NCBI GenBank assembly: GCA_022539475.1
Contig: VCMS01000163.1
Coordinates: forward strand, 1-64,000
Length of the DNA: 64,000 nucleotides
Direction of reading: 5' to 3'
Source of the DNA: Gracilaria domingensis
Taxonomy: Eukaryota; Rhodophyta; Florideophyceae; Gracilariales; Gracilariaceae
The notes beneath the pieces are model-generated. The model made no database searches, was not told where the DNA came from, and saw only the letters and a list, made by a program, of their open reading frames with translations. This document shows, one piece after another, positions 49,157 through 59,108 of the stretch. The position numbers and the translations under genes are program-made. Each line of letters begins with the position of its first letter. Within the stretch, counting starts at the first letter, position 1.

Positions 49157-49678
49157 ATGGCGCAAGGATCACAGAAGCTGGCCGCTCGCGCTGCAAAAGG
49201 AGGAAGAGGGGTTCAAAAGCGCGCATCGAAAATGAGAAAAGGAAGTAAGTTCCGAACGTCTACTTGCTGAAACAAGTCGTTGCTCCGAGTCAGACGGAGG
49301 TTTTTTCAAAGAGCTGACGAGCAACTCCAATTCCTTTTGTGTCTATAGATCTATCGCGAAAACCGAAGAAGCAGAAACTCGCCCAAGCTCACAATAAGAG
49401 CAAGGTACGTTCTGAACTACCTTCTCACGAGAGGAGAAGCTCAGCGGCTGCTTATAATTTCCATCAACTAACTGTCCTGGTTGTAATCGTAGAAACTTAC
49501 GGCGGCTATTGCGAGGAACATCGAAAAAGTAACGGGTAAGAAGCTTCAGCAGAATGGTGGGGATCTTTCTCTTCTCAAGAAAGTGAGAAATGCCTCAAAA
49601 AATGGAGGGAACGAAGTTTCCGCCAAAGCAAGTGCTCCAAAGTTCGATACAAGGAAACAATTCCGCTTGACCTCTTAA
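49157..49678 (+). CDS. DUF2462/UPF0390 small basic protein, three exons
   Basis: Splicing gives exons 49157-49244, 49349-49404 and 49493-49678, together 330 bp and 109 residues. Intron 1 (49245-49348, 104 bp) is GTAAGT to CTATAG. Intron 2 (49405-49492, 88 bp) is GTACGT to CGTAG with an ACTAAC branch site. The product starts MAQGSQKLAARAAKGGRGVQ, contains KKQKLAQAHNKSK and IARNIEKVTGKK, and ends with a Lys-rich tail. This fits the DUF2462/UPF0390 family (human C19orf53 type; MAQG start, Lys-rich, about 100 residues), thought to be nucleolar. All exon joins keep frame, which strongly supports the model. It is the most intron-dense gene of the window. Confidence 0.82.
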
Positions 49679-50900
49679 AGTGAAGCGCTTGGCTTCAGGA
49701 ACAATTTACCACAAACCCACCGAGACAGCTACAAAATGAGGCCCGTGAAAAGATTCGTCCGGCAACTAATGGTGAAGACGACGAGCCATAGGTCATTTGT
49801 TCGTTTCTGGTCATTCGTATGATAGCTATTATCTGGACAACAGTCCATCCTCTTTACTGCTGCGGTAGTATTGCGAGAACTGCGTACAAATTCTTAGTAC
49901 GGATCACTTTTCCTGTACTTGCCCACCTTCGCTTCGTTTTCCAAAACAATGACGGCCTTTTCGCGAGCTTCCTGCTTTCGTGCTTCTGTTGGTTTGTAGA
50001 TGAATGCGTAAAACACCACCCCAGCGGCGATCCATGGTGCTATCTGTGATTCATAAACCATTAGTTGCTTACAAACGAGTCAATACATCATCTTCCGCCC
50101 CGTGATTCCAATGATTCTGCCCGAAAAACGTACCCGATTGAAAGCCCGTGCTATCCGTTCGTGACTCATACTGGCAATTGGGACTTTGCTTGTGCTGATT
50201 GGAGCACGCTGAAGATTTATCTGAGAAGCTCTTCTTTTGATGACAAATTTGAAGGCGAAAGACAGTCGCAACAGAGGTGTGGAAAGGCACAGAAGTATAC
50301 TACTCAAAATTGATCACCTCTTGTACTACATACACCGTCGTGCAAGGGTACTGATCCGTGCTGCAACACGCAGATCTGGTACAAAGATGGCGCCCCGAAG
50401 ATCGATAGTCCTACCTTCGTCGCGGCTCTGTGCAGTGACTGCACAAAATGAAAAGGGGAGATTTTGACTTTTTTGCCAGCTGCTGGACAAGTGATGAATG
50501 TTGAATGAAAGAGATTCTGAATTCTGAAGCGACGTGCTTCCGCAGCAACTCAGAAAGACCAAGCAGTGTTGCAGTTAGTTTACGAACTTTGTAAGAGATA
50601 TTGAAATCAACATCGGTTGCTATTGCGATAGCACAGTACGAAGATACACGGTTGCGATCCTGCGAAAGTGCAAACCGAAGCACTCGTGTGCGTACTAAAA
50701 ATTACGTCGGACTTCAAAGTGTGAGCTGCGTTTCGCAGGCAAGACATGGAATGTTCAGAAAACGAGGGCTTTGGCACCTCAGCGATATCGACGACAATTA
50801 ACGGAAAGATTCGAGATTCGCCGCATTAGAAACATTCAAAGTGAACGGCTGCATGACGCAAAGAGAAACACATTCACTGGGGGGTTGTATGGAGATATCG
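49679..50900. other. Convergent intergenic region
   Basis: DUF2462 and the OTU gene converge here. All frames are short and unremarkable. No repeat of note was seen. Confidence 0.45.
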
Positions 50901-52451
50901 TCATCTTGTCGTAAGAAGTGCATCATAGTGAATACCATCAGAGTACAAGATACGCAAAGGATCGCCTCGATACTGTTTGCCATACACTTGAATTTGACGA
51001 TACTTGCCGCTCCGCAAAATATAAACAGCTATCGGAACGTGCAACAGTTTGGCCAACATGAGCAGCTCAGGCTCACCCCCATACGCTGTTGGATCGGACA
51101 TTCGTCGCGTGTATCGACCAAAGTTTCCCTCAATTACAAAGAACTTGGCAAGCAACTCGCGATGCTTCTTCAACTCTGCCACAGTTCGTATTCGAAGCAT
51201 GTCGGCCTCATTCTTTTCGTCCCGTTCCGAAGGGAGAGACAGCCCTTTTGCGTGGCATCTGCAGCGAACCAGAGAGCGAAATAGACAGCGACCATCGCCA
51301 CGCACTTCTGAGCGACGCAGCCTTAGGCCCGCATCCGAGATGGAATCCACTCGTCGGTTGTAGGTTTTGTACAAAGCAGACGCGAAAGACACATTCTTCG
51401 ACACATTCAATGAGGGCTGTTCCATCGCCGCAGATTGCTGAGTACTGGAGGGCTGATTGGTGGCGTCTTCAATGTCAGCAGCATCCGGCCTAGAAGTATT
51501 CATAGCGTTCTCTGCCATGTCACGAAGGGTCCTCGAGCGTGAGATCATCATACCCAACGGGGCGGTATCGCCTTCTACGCGCTGGCTCTGGCGACTATTA
51601 GCTATTGGAGGGGGCGGCGGATTAGGACCTGGGTACAACAACTTAGGGCTGGACGTAGAGTCTGGGGACGTGACGGCAAGATGTTGCGTCGGAGTTACGG
51701 ATACGTGGCCTGGTCGACTAACCACGAACGTAGGGTCGTTCCGAGACCTGCGCGATATTGGTGGAGGTGCGCTATTACGGGTTCGGGGCGACCTGTTTGG
51801 CGGCGTCGGCATGGTGTCGGGCTGCGATACAGCCCTGGAAGAGGGTAAAGCATTGGTGATATTCCGCAGCCTGGCCGAGGCCATAATGAGTCGCTGGTTT
51901 GTAGCTTCGTCCATTAGCCCAAGCCATCCGTCGCGATACAGCTCGAGCTCCACAAGCACGTCATTGGCGTCCGCACAAACATCAAGACGTTCCGCCGGGT
52001 TAGCCGCGGCCGAGAAGCGCGCATTGACAGCGGCGGCTGCACTCGAGAAACGCTGCACCTCCGCTAGGACCTCTTGCTCAATGTTGACCAAGCGGCGGTC
52101 ACTGTTCTCCATGACGCTGAGCTCTCTCTCTATGTCACCAGCATCACGTCGCCCCAGCGCGCCGTAGTAGACCTCAATGGCCTGCAGCAGGGCGGCTCTT
52201 GCCTTGCGGATTTCTATCAGCAGTGCATGGTCGCCTGGCTCTGCCTCAAATCGCGTCCATCGAGACGCCAGCGCGTCAGCCGACCTCGAGACGTGCGCGC
52301 GATAGGCGGCAATAACGGTTCGCTCCTGCAAGCGAGCGTCGGCCACGGCGCCACGCGCGCCGGCGGAGCCCGTCCGCCGGCGGCGCGGCGGCGAAGGCGA
52401 AGGCGACGACGACGTCGACCACATGCGACGCAACAGCGACGGCAGCCGCAT
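50901..52451 (-). CDS. OTU-domain cysteine protease (deubiquitinase-like)
   Basis: The protein has 516 residues from the first ATG (52451); the frame upstream opens only at GTG and would overlap the UBC12 promoter. OTU proteases remove ubiquitin or ubiquitin-like tags. The C-terminal OTU domain (about 380-516) has the catalytic Asp-Cys segment [16 protein letters not shown], the helix [20 protein letters not shown] and the catalytic His in [10 protein letters not shown]. The N-terminal half has a predicted helical region (about 30-190, many Arg/Glu) followed by a Pro/Ser-rich linker (about 215-340). The short N-terminal RRRRTGSAG could be a nuclear signal. It is divergent from UBC12 across 330 bp. 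Confidence 0.85.
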   Translation of the reverse strand: MRLPSLLRRMWSTSSSPSPSPPRRRRTGSAGARGAVADARLQERTVIAAYRAHVSRSADALASRWTRFEAEPGDHALLIEIRKARAALLQAIEVYYGALGRRDAGDIERELSVMENSDRRLVNIEQEVLAEVQRFSSAAAAVNARFSAAANPAERLDVCADANDVLVELELYRDGWLGLMDEATNQRLIMASARLRNITNALPSSRAVSQPDTMPTPPNRSPRTRNSAPPPISRRSRNDPTFVVSRPGHVSVTPTQHLAVTSPDSTSSPKLLYPGPNPPPPPIANSRQSQRVEGDTAPLGMMISRSRTLRDMAENAMNTSRPDAADIEDATNQPSSTQQSAAMEQPSLNVSKNVSFASALYKTYNRRVDSISDAGLRLRRSEVRGDGRCLFRSLVRCRCHAKGLSLPSERDEKNEADMLRIRTVAELKKHRELLAKFFVIEGNFGRYTRRMSDPTAYGGEPELLMLAKLLHVPIAVYILRSGKYRQIQVYGKQYRGDPLRILYSDGIHYDALLTTR

Positions 52452-52781
52452 GACGGCGCTGCCGACAAAGACGCTCACCACGCGCGGCGGCTGGTCGTAG
52501 CGCGCGCGAAGTTGCGCCGAGCTGACGCTGGCGGCCAGTTGGCGGCTACCGGGGCTACCGGGGCTACCAGCGGCGCTGATGCGAGGCGCGCAGCGCGCGC
52601 CGTGCCGCGCTGCTGTGCCATGCGGCTGTGGGCGCGGAGCGCCTGGCGCCCAAAACCGCTTGCTTTCCACGTTCCCTCCACGTCAACCTCACGCGCCCCT
52701 TGTCCCTTTCCCGCGCCACCGCCTCCGACTCCGCCTCCCACCACCGCCGCCGCCACCGCCGCCACCGCCGCCACCGCCACC
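52452..52781. promoter_or_regulatory. Bidirectional promoter region, OTU gene and UBC12
   Basis: The 330-bp space separates divergent start codons. It is GC-rich, with a doubled GGGGCTACC at about 52552-52567 and a CCGCCA-type repeat just before the UBC12 ATG (52741-52780). No TATA box was seen. Confidence 0.55.
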
Positions 52782-53321
52782 ATGTTCCGCCTCTCCCAGG
52801 AAGTCAAGGAGACCAGAATCCGCCGCGAGTCCGGCGCCCCCGTCCCCAAGGCCGGCCACATCCGTGTCCAGAAGGACATCAACGAGCTCGACATCCCCCC
52901 CTCCATGAACGTCTCCTTCCCAGACCCAGACGACATCATGAACTTCAACGTCGCGCTCTCCCCCGAGGAGGGCTACTACCACACCGGCACCTTTCATTTC
53001 TCCATCTCCGTCCCTGAGGATTACCCCCACAAGCCGCCAAAGGTCAAATGCTCCACGCTTGTTTACCACCCCAACATCGATCTCGACGGTAACGTGTGCC
53101 TCAACATCCTCCGCCAGGACTGGAAGCCCGTGCTCTCACTCTCCTCCATTCTGTACGGCCTGCAGTTACTCTTCCTGGAGCCGAACCCTGATGACCCGCT
53201 CAACAAGGACGCCGCCACTCTGCTCAAGCGCGACAGTCATGCTTTTCAACGCAACGTCGCCATCTCTCTGCGCGGCGGCTATCTGGCAGGAACTTACTTC
53301 CCCTCTGCCCGTCGCCGGTGA
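52782..53321 (+). CDS. UBC12: NEDD8-conjugating enzyme E2, UBC12 type
   Basis: The protein has 179 residues. UBC12 transfers NEDD8 from its E1 to cullins, switching on cullin-RING ubiquitin ligases. The fold is complete: [50 protein letters not shown] with the catalytic Cys at about 106, and [35 protein letters not shown], which are diagnostic of UBC12 among E2s. A short N-terminal extension ([17 protein letters not shown]) suits binding to the E1. The C-terminus is slightly longer than in animals ([12 protein letters not shown]). The ATG at 52782 has a good context (GCCACCATG). No introns. Confidence 0.95.
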   Translation: MFRLSQEVKETRIRRESGAPVPKAGHIRVQKDINELDIPPSMNVSFPDPDDIMNFNVALSPEEGYYHTGTFHFSISVPEDYPHKPPKVKCSTLVYHPNIDLDGNVCLNILRQDWKPVLSLSSILYGLQLLFLEPNPDDPLNKDAATLLKRDSHAFQRNVAISLRGGYLAGTYFPSARRR

Positions 53322-54674
53322 TCCTGCATCTGTCGCACGTTTTCCGTGAACGCCCGCGTCGCTGCGCTTGTACAGTCAAGCCCAAACATCATTACACCAC
53401 TGTTCCCGTGTTGTTTTTCTTTAATGTCATTAGTCAGTACTTGTGTTGAGTTCCTGTCGCCTTACGTATTCGCTCGGGCCACTCAGGCGTGCATTCCTCG
53501 TGTAATCTTGCTGTTCCTCCCGTCAAAACCGTTGCACGCGAAGTCGAACAATGTATTCTTTTTCTATGGCTGTCACGCAGTTGAACATCTCCGCACGTGC
53601 TCGTCTCTACTACTCTTCTGTCTCTTTCGCGCGAAAGACAAACTATGCATCTTGCGCGCCAACGTTTGGTATCGGCTAGTGGCTCACACAAGTGGAAAGA
53701 AAGAAACAACAGCTCCTCTGCGCTGCCGCTCGTTCACACGTCCATCAAGTAGTTTAGCAAAAGTCAAAGAGTCGCTTGTAAACACAGATATGCATTCCTT
53801 CAAAAAGTCACTGCTATTGCTACGTTGCATGACGCCTTCTTGTTTGGGCATCATCGGTTATGTACACATCCACATCACCCTGGCCCTCGAGAGCGAGCCT
53901 TGTGCAGTGATGTTTTTGGAGTATGACAAGCGAACTGCTGGCGGCGCAAACCGGTGGCAATACCGGCGATGCATAATGAATGACGGCATGTTAGTGACCA
54001 ACGTCAACACAGAACGATTTGTCTCAAAACCTGGTCCGCAGTAGCAGAGGATCAACGAGCGACACCACAACTGCTCCCACGTCAACGGGTACACTGCAAG
54101 TACGATGACAAAACACTGAACACGGGTTTGCACATTACTTGTCGTCTTCGTTGTCAAAGCGGCAGTAACATTGAGAGCCTCGATTTTGAGATACCTGTAC
54201 ATGTAGATTTTACTCGGCTAAGTCACGCGCTGATTCTACGCAGTGGGAGCAAGGGAGGATGTACAAGGGAAGAACGGGCATGTAACAAAACGTAACGACA
54301 AAACGATAGAGTGGAGCTTGACAAAACTGCGCAATGATGCCCACCCACGATTGCTGCACCCACGGCAAGCGCAGAATTACCAGTACAAACGAATACGATG
54401 ATGGCGCTAAAGTTACAGAGCGGAGCTCAACAGACGAACAGAAAAGTAAAAAAGAAAAAACATGGCAACGGACGTGAACGGTAGCGACAATGATTGCGGT
54501 GGAGGCAGACGCGTTTGGTGGTTTGGCAATACGTCCACATGCGGGAAGATAAGGATAATTTTTGCTTGTATCGAATGTTAACGGAAATATACAAACGGTA
54601 GCGGTGAAGAGAGGAGGGAGGAGTAGATAGTGTAGTAGTGAATAGAAAACGATGACGGTGATGATACGGAGGCG
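53322..54674. other. Convergent intergenic region
   Basis: UBC12 and the second OTU gene converge. A plus-strand frame runs from 53346 to 54044, but it lacks a recognisable domain, so it is not called. No repeat of note. Confidence 0.4.
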
Positions 54675-55500
54675 TCATGCGCTGAAAATGACGTCGTTTG
54701 GAATCTTGACCAAAGTATCAAAATGACCGCTGGTGGCAGGTCCAGTGAAGAACAAATAAACATCACAGTCAGGGTTGTGCACGATGGCACTCTCAAAGCG
54801 GCGTATACTCTGACGCTGCAAGTCAAACTGGTAGAGGAAAATGTTGACGTTCATAGCATGCGCAATGATAACGTGTTCAAGCACGCCCAAGACAGTACCC
54901 AGCCAGTGGCCTGCAATGCCCGGCGTGCCCACATCGCGTTCGAGTCTGTCAAAGTCATGGTCAGAGAACACAGCGCCCAGCGCATCGCGATCGCCAAGAT
55001 AGGTCTTCTTCGCCTTTCTGATTTCATGGTACATTGCGTTTCGAATATCCTTGGCGTGAAGCGTACGTTTGTGCGGATGGTTCGATGCATTGCCCCTCCG
55101 CCACAGCCTCGGCAACGAGCGTCTCAAGCGCGAGCGGTTTGACCGCAGCGAAGATTGGGTTTGCGCTTGTGTGCGTTGTTGTGTCGGGGGCATATTATGA
55201 CGCGCGAGATTGATTCCCTTCGCAATGGACGCAAAGCCGCAATCGCCGTTCATGACGATGGGGTGCAATCGAAAACAATCGCCATCCACATCCCTCAACA
55301 AGCGGTGGCGGTTCAGCCTGAGAAAGGTGCGTCGAAACTCGGCCTGCGACGCAATGCGCGGCGGCTGCACAGCCGAGCGGTCGTGGGAGAAGGCGGCGGC
55401 CAAGGTACTGGAGCTGCGGCGAAACACGGCCCACGCGCGCGGCTTTTTCGGCGTTGGCGGCGGCACTGAGCGCGGTTGTTGCTGCTGGCTCAAGGCGGCA

Positions 55501-55532
<32 letters not shown>

Positions 55533-55712
55533 AGCGGAGGCAGGCGGATTGTCGGCGCGCGCGGAAAGCGGCGGCTGGCGGCGGCGCGGCGGCGCGGACA
55601 CGGCGGCCACATGCTCGCTGGTGACGCGGGCGGCCGAGCGCGGCGGCAGCGCCAAGGCGGGCGCGGACGCGAACTCGAGCTGTCGCGTAGCGTCGACGAC
55701 AGCCTCTCGCAT
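54675..55712 (-). CDS. OTU-like protein, catalytic Asp replaced by Asn
   Basis: The protein has 345 residues from the first ATG; upstream the frame opens only at GTG. The first 110 residues are low complexity (Ala, Pro, poly-Gln). The C-terminal 200 residues resemble an OTU fold: HPIVMNGDCGFASIAKG holds the candidate catalytic Cys (about 156), HWLGTVLGVLEHVIIAHAMN fits the central helix and strand, and TSGHFDTLVKI gives the final His. In canonical OTU motifs the residue three before Cys is Asp; here it is Asn. A basic insert (RSNRSRLRRSLPRLWRRG) follows the Cys. Activity is uncertain; it may be a pseudoenzyme or a fast-evolving relative of the OTU gene on the other side of UBC12. Confidence 0.68.
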
Positions 55713-56227
55713 CTCTCCGGGCAGGTGCGCGGCGCGGGCGGGCGGCAGCAGCAGCGGCGGCGCAGCAGATACGGCGGGTAGATGGATACGCGGCCGGCAG
55801 TTTGTGCGCAACGACAGCAGCGCGGCCTGCGAAGCGCGCGCGCGCGCCGCGAGCCGTTTTTTGGTGCCACCGCGCACGCGCGCATTACAGCGGCGCCGCG
55901 CCGCGCGGTGCGCACGCGCTTACAGCGCGCGCGGCGCGGCGCCTGCCACGCGTGCACGTGTGCGCTCGCGCGGCGGGGGCGGGGGGGGGCGCGCGGCGGC
56001 GCGGCTGCGCGCGCGGCGCGCGTGGCGGCGGCGGCGCTTTCTCAATCGCGATTGCGGAAACGAAAAAGAAACGAGCGCGGCGCGCCGCGCGCGCACACTG
56101 GCGTGGGAGAGGACTCGAGCGCCGCATGCGCGCATCGCGTGCAGCGCCGCCGCGCCGCCGCGCCGTTACCTTCGCCCGCAGCGCCAAAGCTTCACCCGCG
56201 TACTTTTACAAATCGGCGCGCCCCGCC
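55713..56227. other. Very GC-rich intergenic stretch
   Basis: Very rich in GCG/CGC runs (for example 55970-56040 and 56110-56165). All frames stay open by composition, so the long frames here are not evidence of genes. It should contain the promoter of the OTU-like gene. Confidence 0.55.
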
Positions 56228-57508
56228 TCAGCGCGCGCGCGACGTCGTCCCCGCCGCCGCCGCCGCCGCCGCCGCGGACGCCGCCGCCGCGGACGCCGCC
56301 GCCACGGAAGCCGCCGCCGCCTTCTCCTTGTGCTTTCGCACGTGCTTCTGCATGTTGTTCTTGCGCCCAAAACTCTTCCCGCACATCGCGCACCGGAACG
56401 GCTTCTCGCCGCGGTGCACCACCGAAAAGTGCTCCTTCAGATGGCTCTTCCAGCGAAACGACTTGTCGCACTGGTCGCACGGGAACGGCTTCTGCTTCTG
56501 GTGCACCAGTCGCACATGATTACCCAGCGTGCTCTGCCACATAAACGTGCCCTTGCACTGATCGCATTGAAACGTACCGCTGTGCAGATGCACCACACGA
56601 ATGTGGTTCTGCAACGTCACCTGATTACGCAGCCACCTCGAGCAATGGGGGCACTGTACAGTCTTGCCGTCCGCGCTGTTCTTGTCCGTCCCCGTCTTTC
56701 TCATCAGCGTCTTGTCCATGCTCGTCGCGTCGCCAGCCCTTCGCACGGGCGGTAGCGCCCTCGACTCCCTCTCCCTCTCTGTCTCCTTGTTACGCCCGTC
56801 AAACCTCTGCGCGCCCACGCCCATCGTCGTCATTCCTGCCGCCCCTCGCGGCAAACAAGGCGGCGGCGGCAGCGGCGCGCTACTCGTGTCGAACGGCACG
56901 TTTGTCAGCGCCGGCAGCGTGTTACTCCTAGACTGTGAAAGCGACCACGAAGCCGCTCCGGCTTGCTGTTGTTGCTGCTGCTGATGCTGGAGCTGTTGCG
57001 GCGGCTGCGCGCGATCACGTGCACGAAAAGAGCCCTCGTGTCGCACGCCAACACTCTCCTCATCGCGCGCACACCGCAGCAAATGCGAGAGATCCGACCG
57101 CGTCGGACCGTGCGACAAAGAAAGCGTATGAGGCGCCGTAGACGGCACCCTCAACGTCTTGGCCGTAAAAGCGGTATTCAACGAGCGCTGAGCCGGCGAA
57201 CTCAACACGTCAAGAGGAACTCTTCCCGTGGAGTCCTCGATGACTTCCACATGTGGCGAGGCGTCTGCCGCGGCGCGCGGACGCTTTGAGGCGGGCGGGA
57301 ACGGCGGCGACGGCAAACGGCGCGGAAACTCGTTGTCGAGCAGCTGCAGCGGAAGCGGTGTCAATCGACGCGCGCCCGGTGCGCGGGAGAAACCGAACGC
57401 CGGCGCGGACCCGGGCTGAAGCGCAATGGGCAACTCGGGCACGGGCGCGCGCGCTCGCTCGTTCGCATACGAAGAAAACGCCGACTTGAACGACGGCAGC
57501 ACGGACAT
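56228..57508 (-). CDS. C2H2 zinc-finger protein, four fingers
   Basis: The protein has 426 residues from the first ATG. The first 270 are low complexity (Pro/Ser/Ala, a Gln run near 185) with no domain. Four tandem C2H2 fingers occupy about 275-392: QCPHCSRWLRNQVTLQNHIR, FQCDQCKGTFMWQSTLGNHV, FPCDQCDKSFRWKSHLKEHF and FRCAMCGKSFGRKNNMQKHV. Linkers HRGEKPF and HQKQKPF are of the DNA-binding type. The tail is poly-alanine. It is probably a nuclear transcription factor; target unknown. Between the bHLH and OTU-like genes, all three on the minus strand. Confidence 0.85.
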   Translation of the reverse strand: MSVLPSFKSAFSSYANERARAPVPELPIALQPGSAPAFGFSRAPGARRLTPLPLQLLDNEFPRRLPSPPFPPASKRPRAAADASPHVEVIEDSTGRVPLDVLSSPAQRSLNTAFTAKTLRVPSTAPHTLSLSHGPTRSDLSHLLRCARDEESVGVRHEGSFRARDRAQPPQQLQHQQQQQQQAGAASWSLSQSRSNTLPALTNVPFDTSSAPLPPPPCLPRGAAGMTTMGVGAQRFDGRNKETERERESRALPPVRRAGDATSMDKTLMRKTGTDKNSADGKTVQCPHCSRWLRNQVTLQNHIRVVHLHSGTFQCDQCKGTFMWQSTLGNHVRLVHQKQKPFPCDQCDKSFRWKSHLKEHFSVVHRGEKPFRCAMCGKSFGRKNNMQKHVRKHKEKAAAASVAAASAAAASAAAAAAAAGTTSRAR

Positions 57509-57841
57509 GACGGCGGCCGACAAGGCAAAACACGGGGCGACGCTCGCTGGCGCGCGCGCGCGCGGGCAGGAAGGGGCGGGTGGGGGGGGAGGGGGGGAGG
57601 AGCGACGGGGAAGGGGTGGGGGGCGGGGGGAAGGGGGGAGGAGGAGGAGGCGGAGGAGGTGCGCGAGGGGGGGCGGTCGGTGCGTGGGGCATTGCCGCAC
57701 GTGCTCGCGAGCCGGGCGGCCTTTATGTGCGATGTGCGCGCTCTAACGGCGCGCGCGCTGTTCCTCTCCCATGCCCGCGCACGCGCTGGCCGCGTGTCCA
57801 CGCGCTGTCAGCGCCGGCGGCGGCTGCGGCGCGCGCGCGCG

Positions 57842-58435
57842 TCACGCGCGCAGCTGGCGCTGCAGCCGCGCCACCACCGAGATGGCGTAGTCGATGATCT
57901 GCGCCTTGGACTTGACCACCACGTCCGCCGGCGGCTCCGGCAGCACGCGCCGCAGCAGCTGCAGCTTCTCGTTGAGCTTCGCGCGCGACCGCCGCGTGTG
58001 GATCTTGTGGAACTCGCGGCGCCGCCGGCTGCGCTGCTCGCCGCCGCCCTTCTGCGCGCGCGCGCCGGTTTGCGCCGTGCTGCTGTGCGTGTCGGCCGCC
58101 GTCGTGCAGTCGGCCGCGTGCGCGCTCGCCCACGCCGGGCTGTCCGCCGCCTCCTTGTCGTGGCCGCCCCACTGCGGCGCCGCGTCGAGGCAGCAGCGGT
58201 CGCCGAGCGCGCTGGTGGCCGCGCCGGCGTGCGCGCTTTGCGCGTTGCCGTCCATGTCGGGTACGTTGAGAAGGTCCAGCAGCAGCTCGCACGGGTAGTC
58301 TAGCTCGTTGTGCGCGGGCGCTGGCGCGAGGCCCGCGCCGCCGCTGCTGCCTTCCAGCGCCAGGTGGTCGAACAGATGGCTCCCGCTGCGCTCGTCCAGC
58401 GGGTCGTTGTCATCGCCGCCCATCACCTGCTCCAT
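57842..58435 (-). CDS. bHLH protein with atypical basic region
   Basis: The protein has 197 residues, starting MEQVMGGDDNDPLDERSGSH. The bHLH is at the C-terminus (about 135-195): RSRRRREFHKIHTRRSRAKL, then NEKLQLLRRVLPEPPADVVV, then KSKAQIIDYAISVVARLQRQ. The helix-loop-helix hydrophobics fit dimerisation. In the basic region the His is kept but the Glu that reads CA of the E-box is Thr (H-K-I-H-T-R-R). The N-terminus is acidic with a possible activation helix (ELLLDLLNVPDMDG). Because of the missing Glu, E-box binding is doubtful; it may bind another site or act as a partner. The chain ends right after helix 2, without zipper or ACT domain. Confidence 0.82.
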   Translation of the reverse strand: MEQVMGGDDNDPLDERSGSHLFDHLALEGSSGGAGLAPAPAHNELDYPCELLLDLLNVPDMDGNAQSAHAGAATSALGDRCCLDAAPQWGGHDKEAADSPAWASAHAADCTTAADTHSSTAQTGARAQKGGGEQRSRRRREFHKIHTRRSRAKLNEKLQLLRRVLPEPPADVVVKSKAQIIDYAISVVARLQRQLRA

Positions 58436-58677
58436 GCTGACCAGCTCTGAGGCCGCGCTTGATGAGGCGCCGCTGCGCTTGGCGTGCGCTAACGGTCGTG
58501 CTCATGCTGCTTAAATGGTGCCGTTGCCAAGTGCTCATGTACTTTGTGAATTTATGAGGGCGCGCGCGTAGTGCTGCTCCTTTGTAAATTAAATCGCCGT
58601 GAACTTAAAAGTTCAAAGGTAACAAACTTTAAACGTGCGCTCAAACTTGCTTTTGTGCTTTCAACAACGTTTAGAAT

Positions 58678-58908
58678 GTTCAAATCACCGAAAGTTTAAA
58701 TTCTTGAGCAAGAGTAACTGAACTTTGCTCTGTGCTGCTCCTCAATCGATCACTCATTGCTTGGAGAGCAATTGAACAAGCGTTCAAATCACCGAAAGCT
58801 TAACTTCTTGAGCAAGAGTAACAGTTATTATTCGCACGGCGAAGGTAAACTTTGCTCGGTGCTGCTTCTCAATCGATCACTCATTGCTTGGAGAGCAATT
58901 GAACAAGC
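58678..58908. repeat. Imperfect tandem duplication, about 104 and 127 bp
   Basis: Unit 1 (58678-58781) and unit 2 (58782-58908) both begin GTTCAAATCACCGAAAG and end GAGAGCAATTGAACAAGC. They differ by a few bases and an insertion of about 23 bp in unit 2 (AGTTATTATTCGCACGGCGA region). Each unit also holds AATCGATCACTCATTGCTTG. It lies between the divergent bHLH promoter and the TATA box at 58953. Confidence 0.88.
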
Positions 58909-58952
58909 AAAAGCGTGCAGAATGAACTAAAGGGGGACTTACATCGTACCTC

Positions 58953-59108
58953 TATAAAACATATGCACATTTCAGGCATGACACAGCTTGTCGTCACGAC
59001 GCGCTTCGCACACCAACTATTGTGACCATCACCATGGGCTCGTTGCGGCCCGGTCAGAACCGCTCATTTGAGAGCGCGCGTCAAACAAATGCGAATCAAA
59101 ACGCTTAG
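58953..59108 (+). other. TATA box followed by a 24-codon ORF
   Basis: TATAAA at 58953-58958 is followed about 80 bp later by CACCATGG (ATG at 59034), an excellent start context. The frame then runs only 24 codons, starting MGSLRPGQNRSFESARQTNA, to a TAG. It may be a microprotein, the first exon of an unrecognised gene, or a promoter for a non-coding RNA. Confidence 0.35.

Noticed and set aside
52074-53321. A 415-codon open frame that includes UBC12
   Set aside because: The part before 52782 is antisense to the OTU gene and low complexity. The UBC12 start at 52782 has a good context and normal family length.
55210-56755. Several long plus-strand frames over the OTU-like and zinc-finger genes
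   Set aside because: They are arginine/alanine-rich products of GC-rich sequence and lie opposite genes with real domains.
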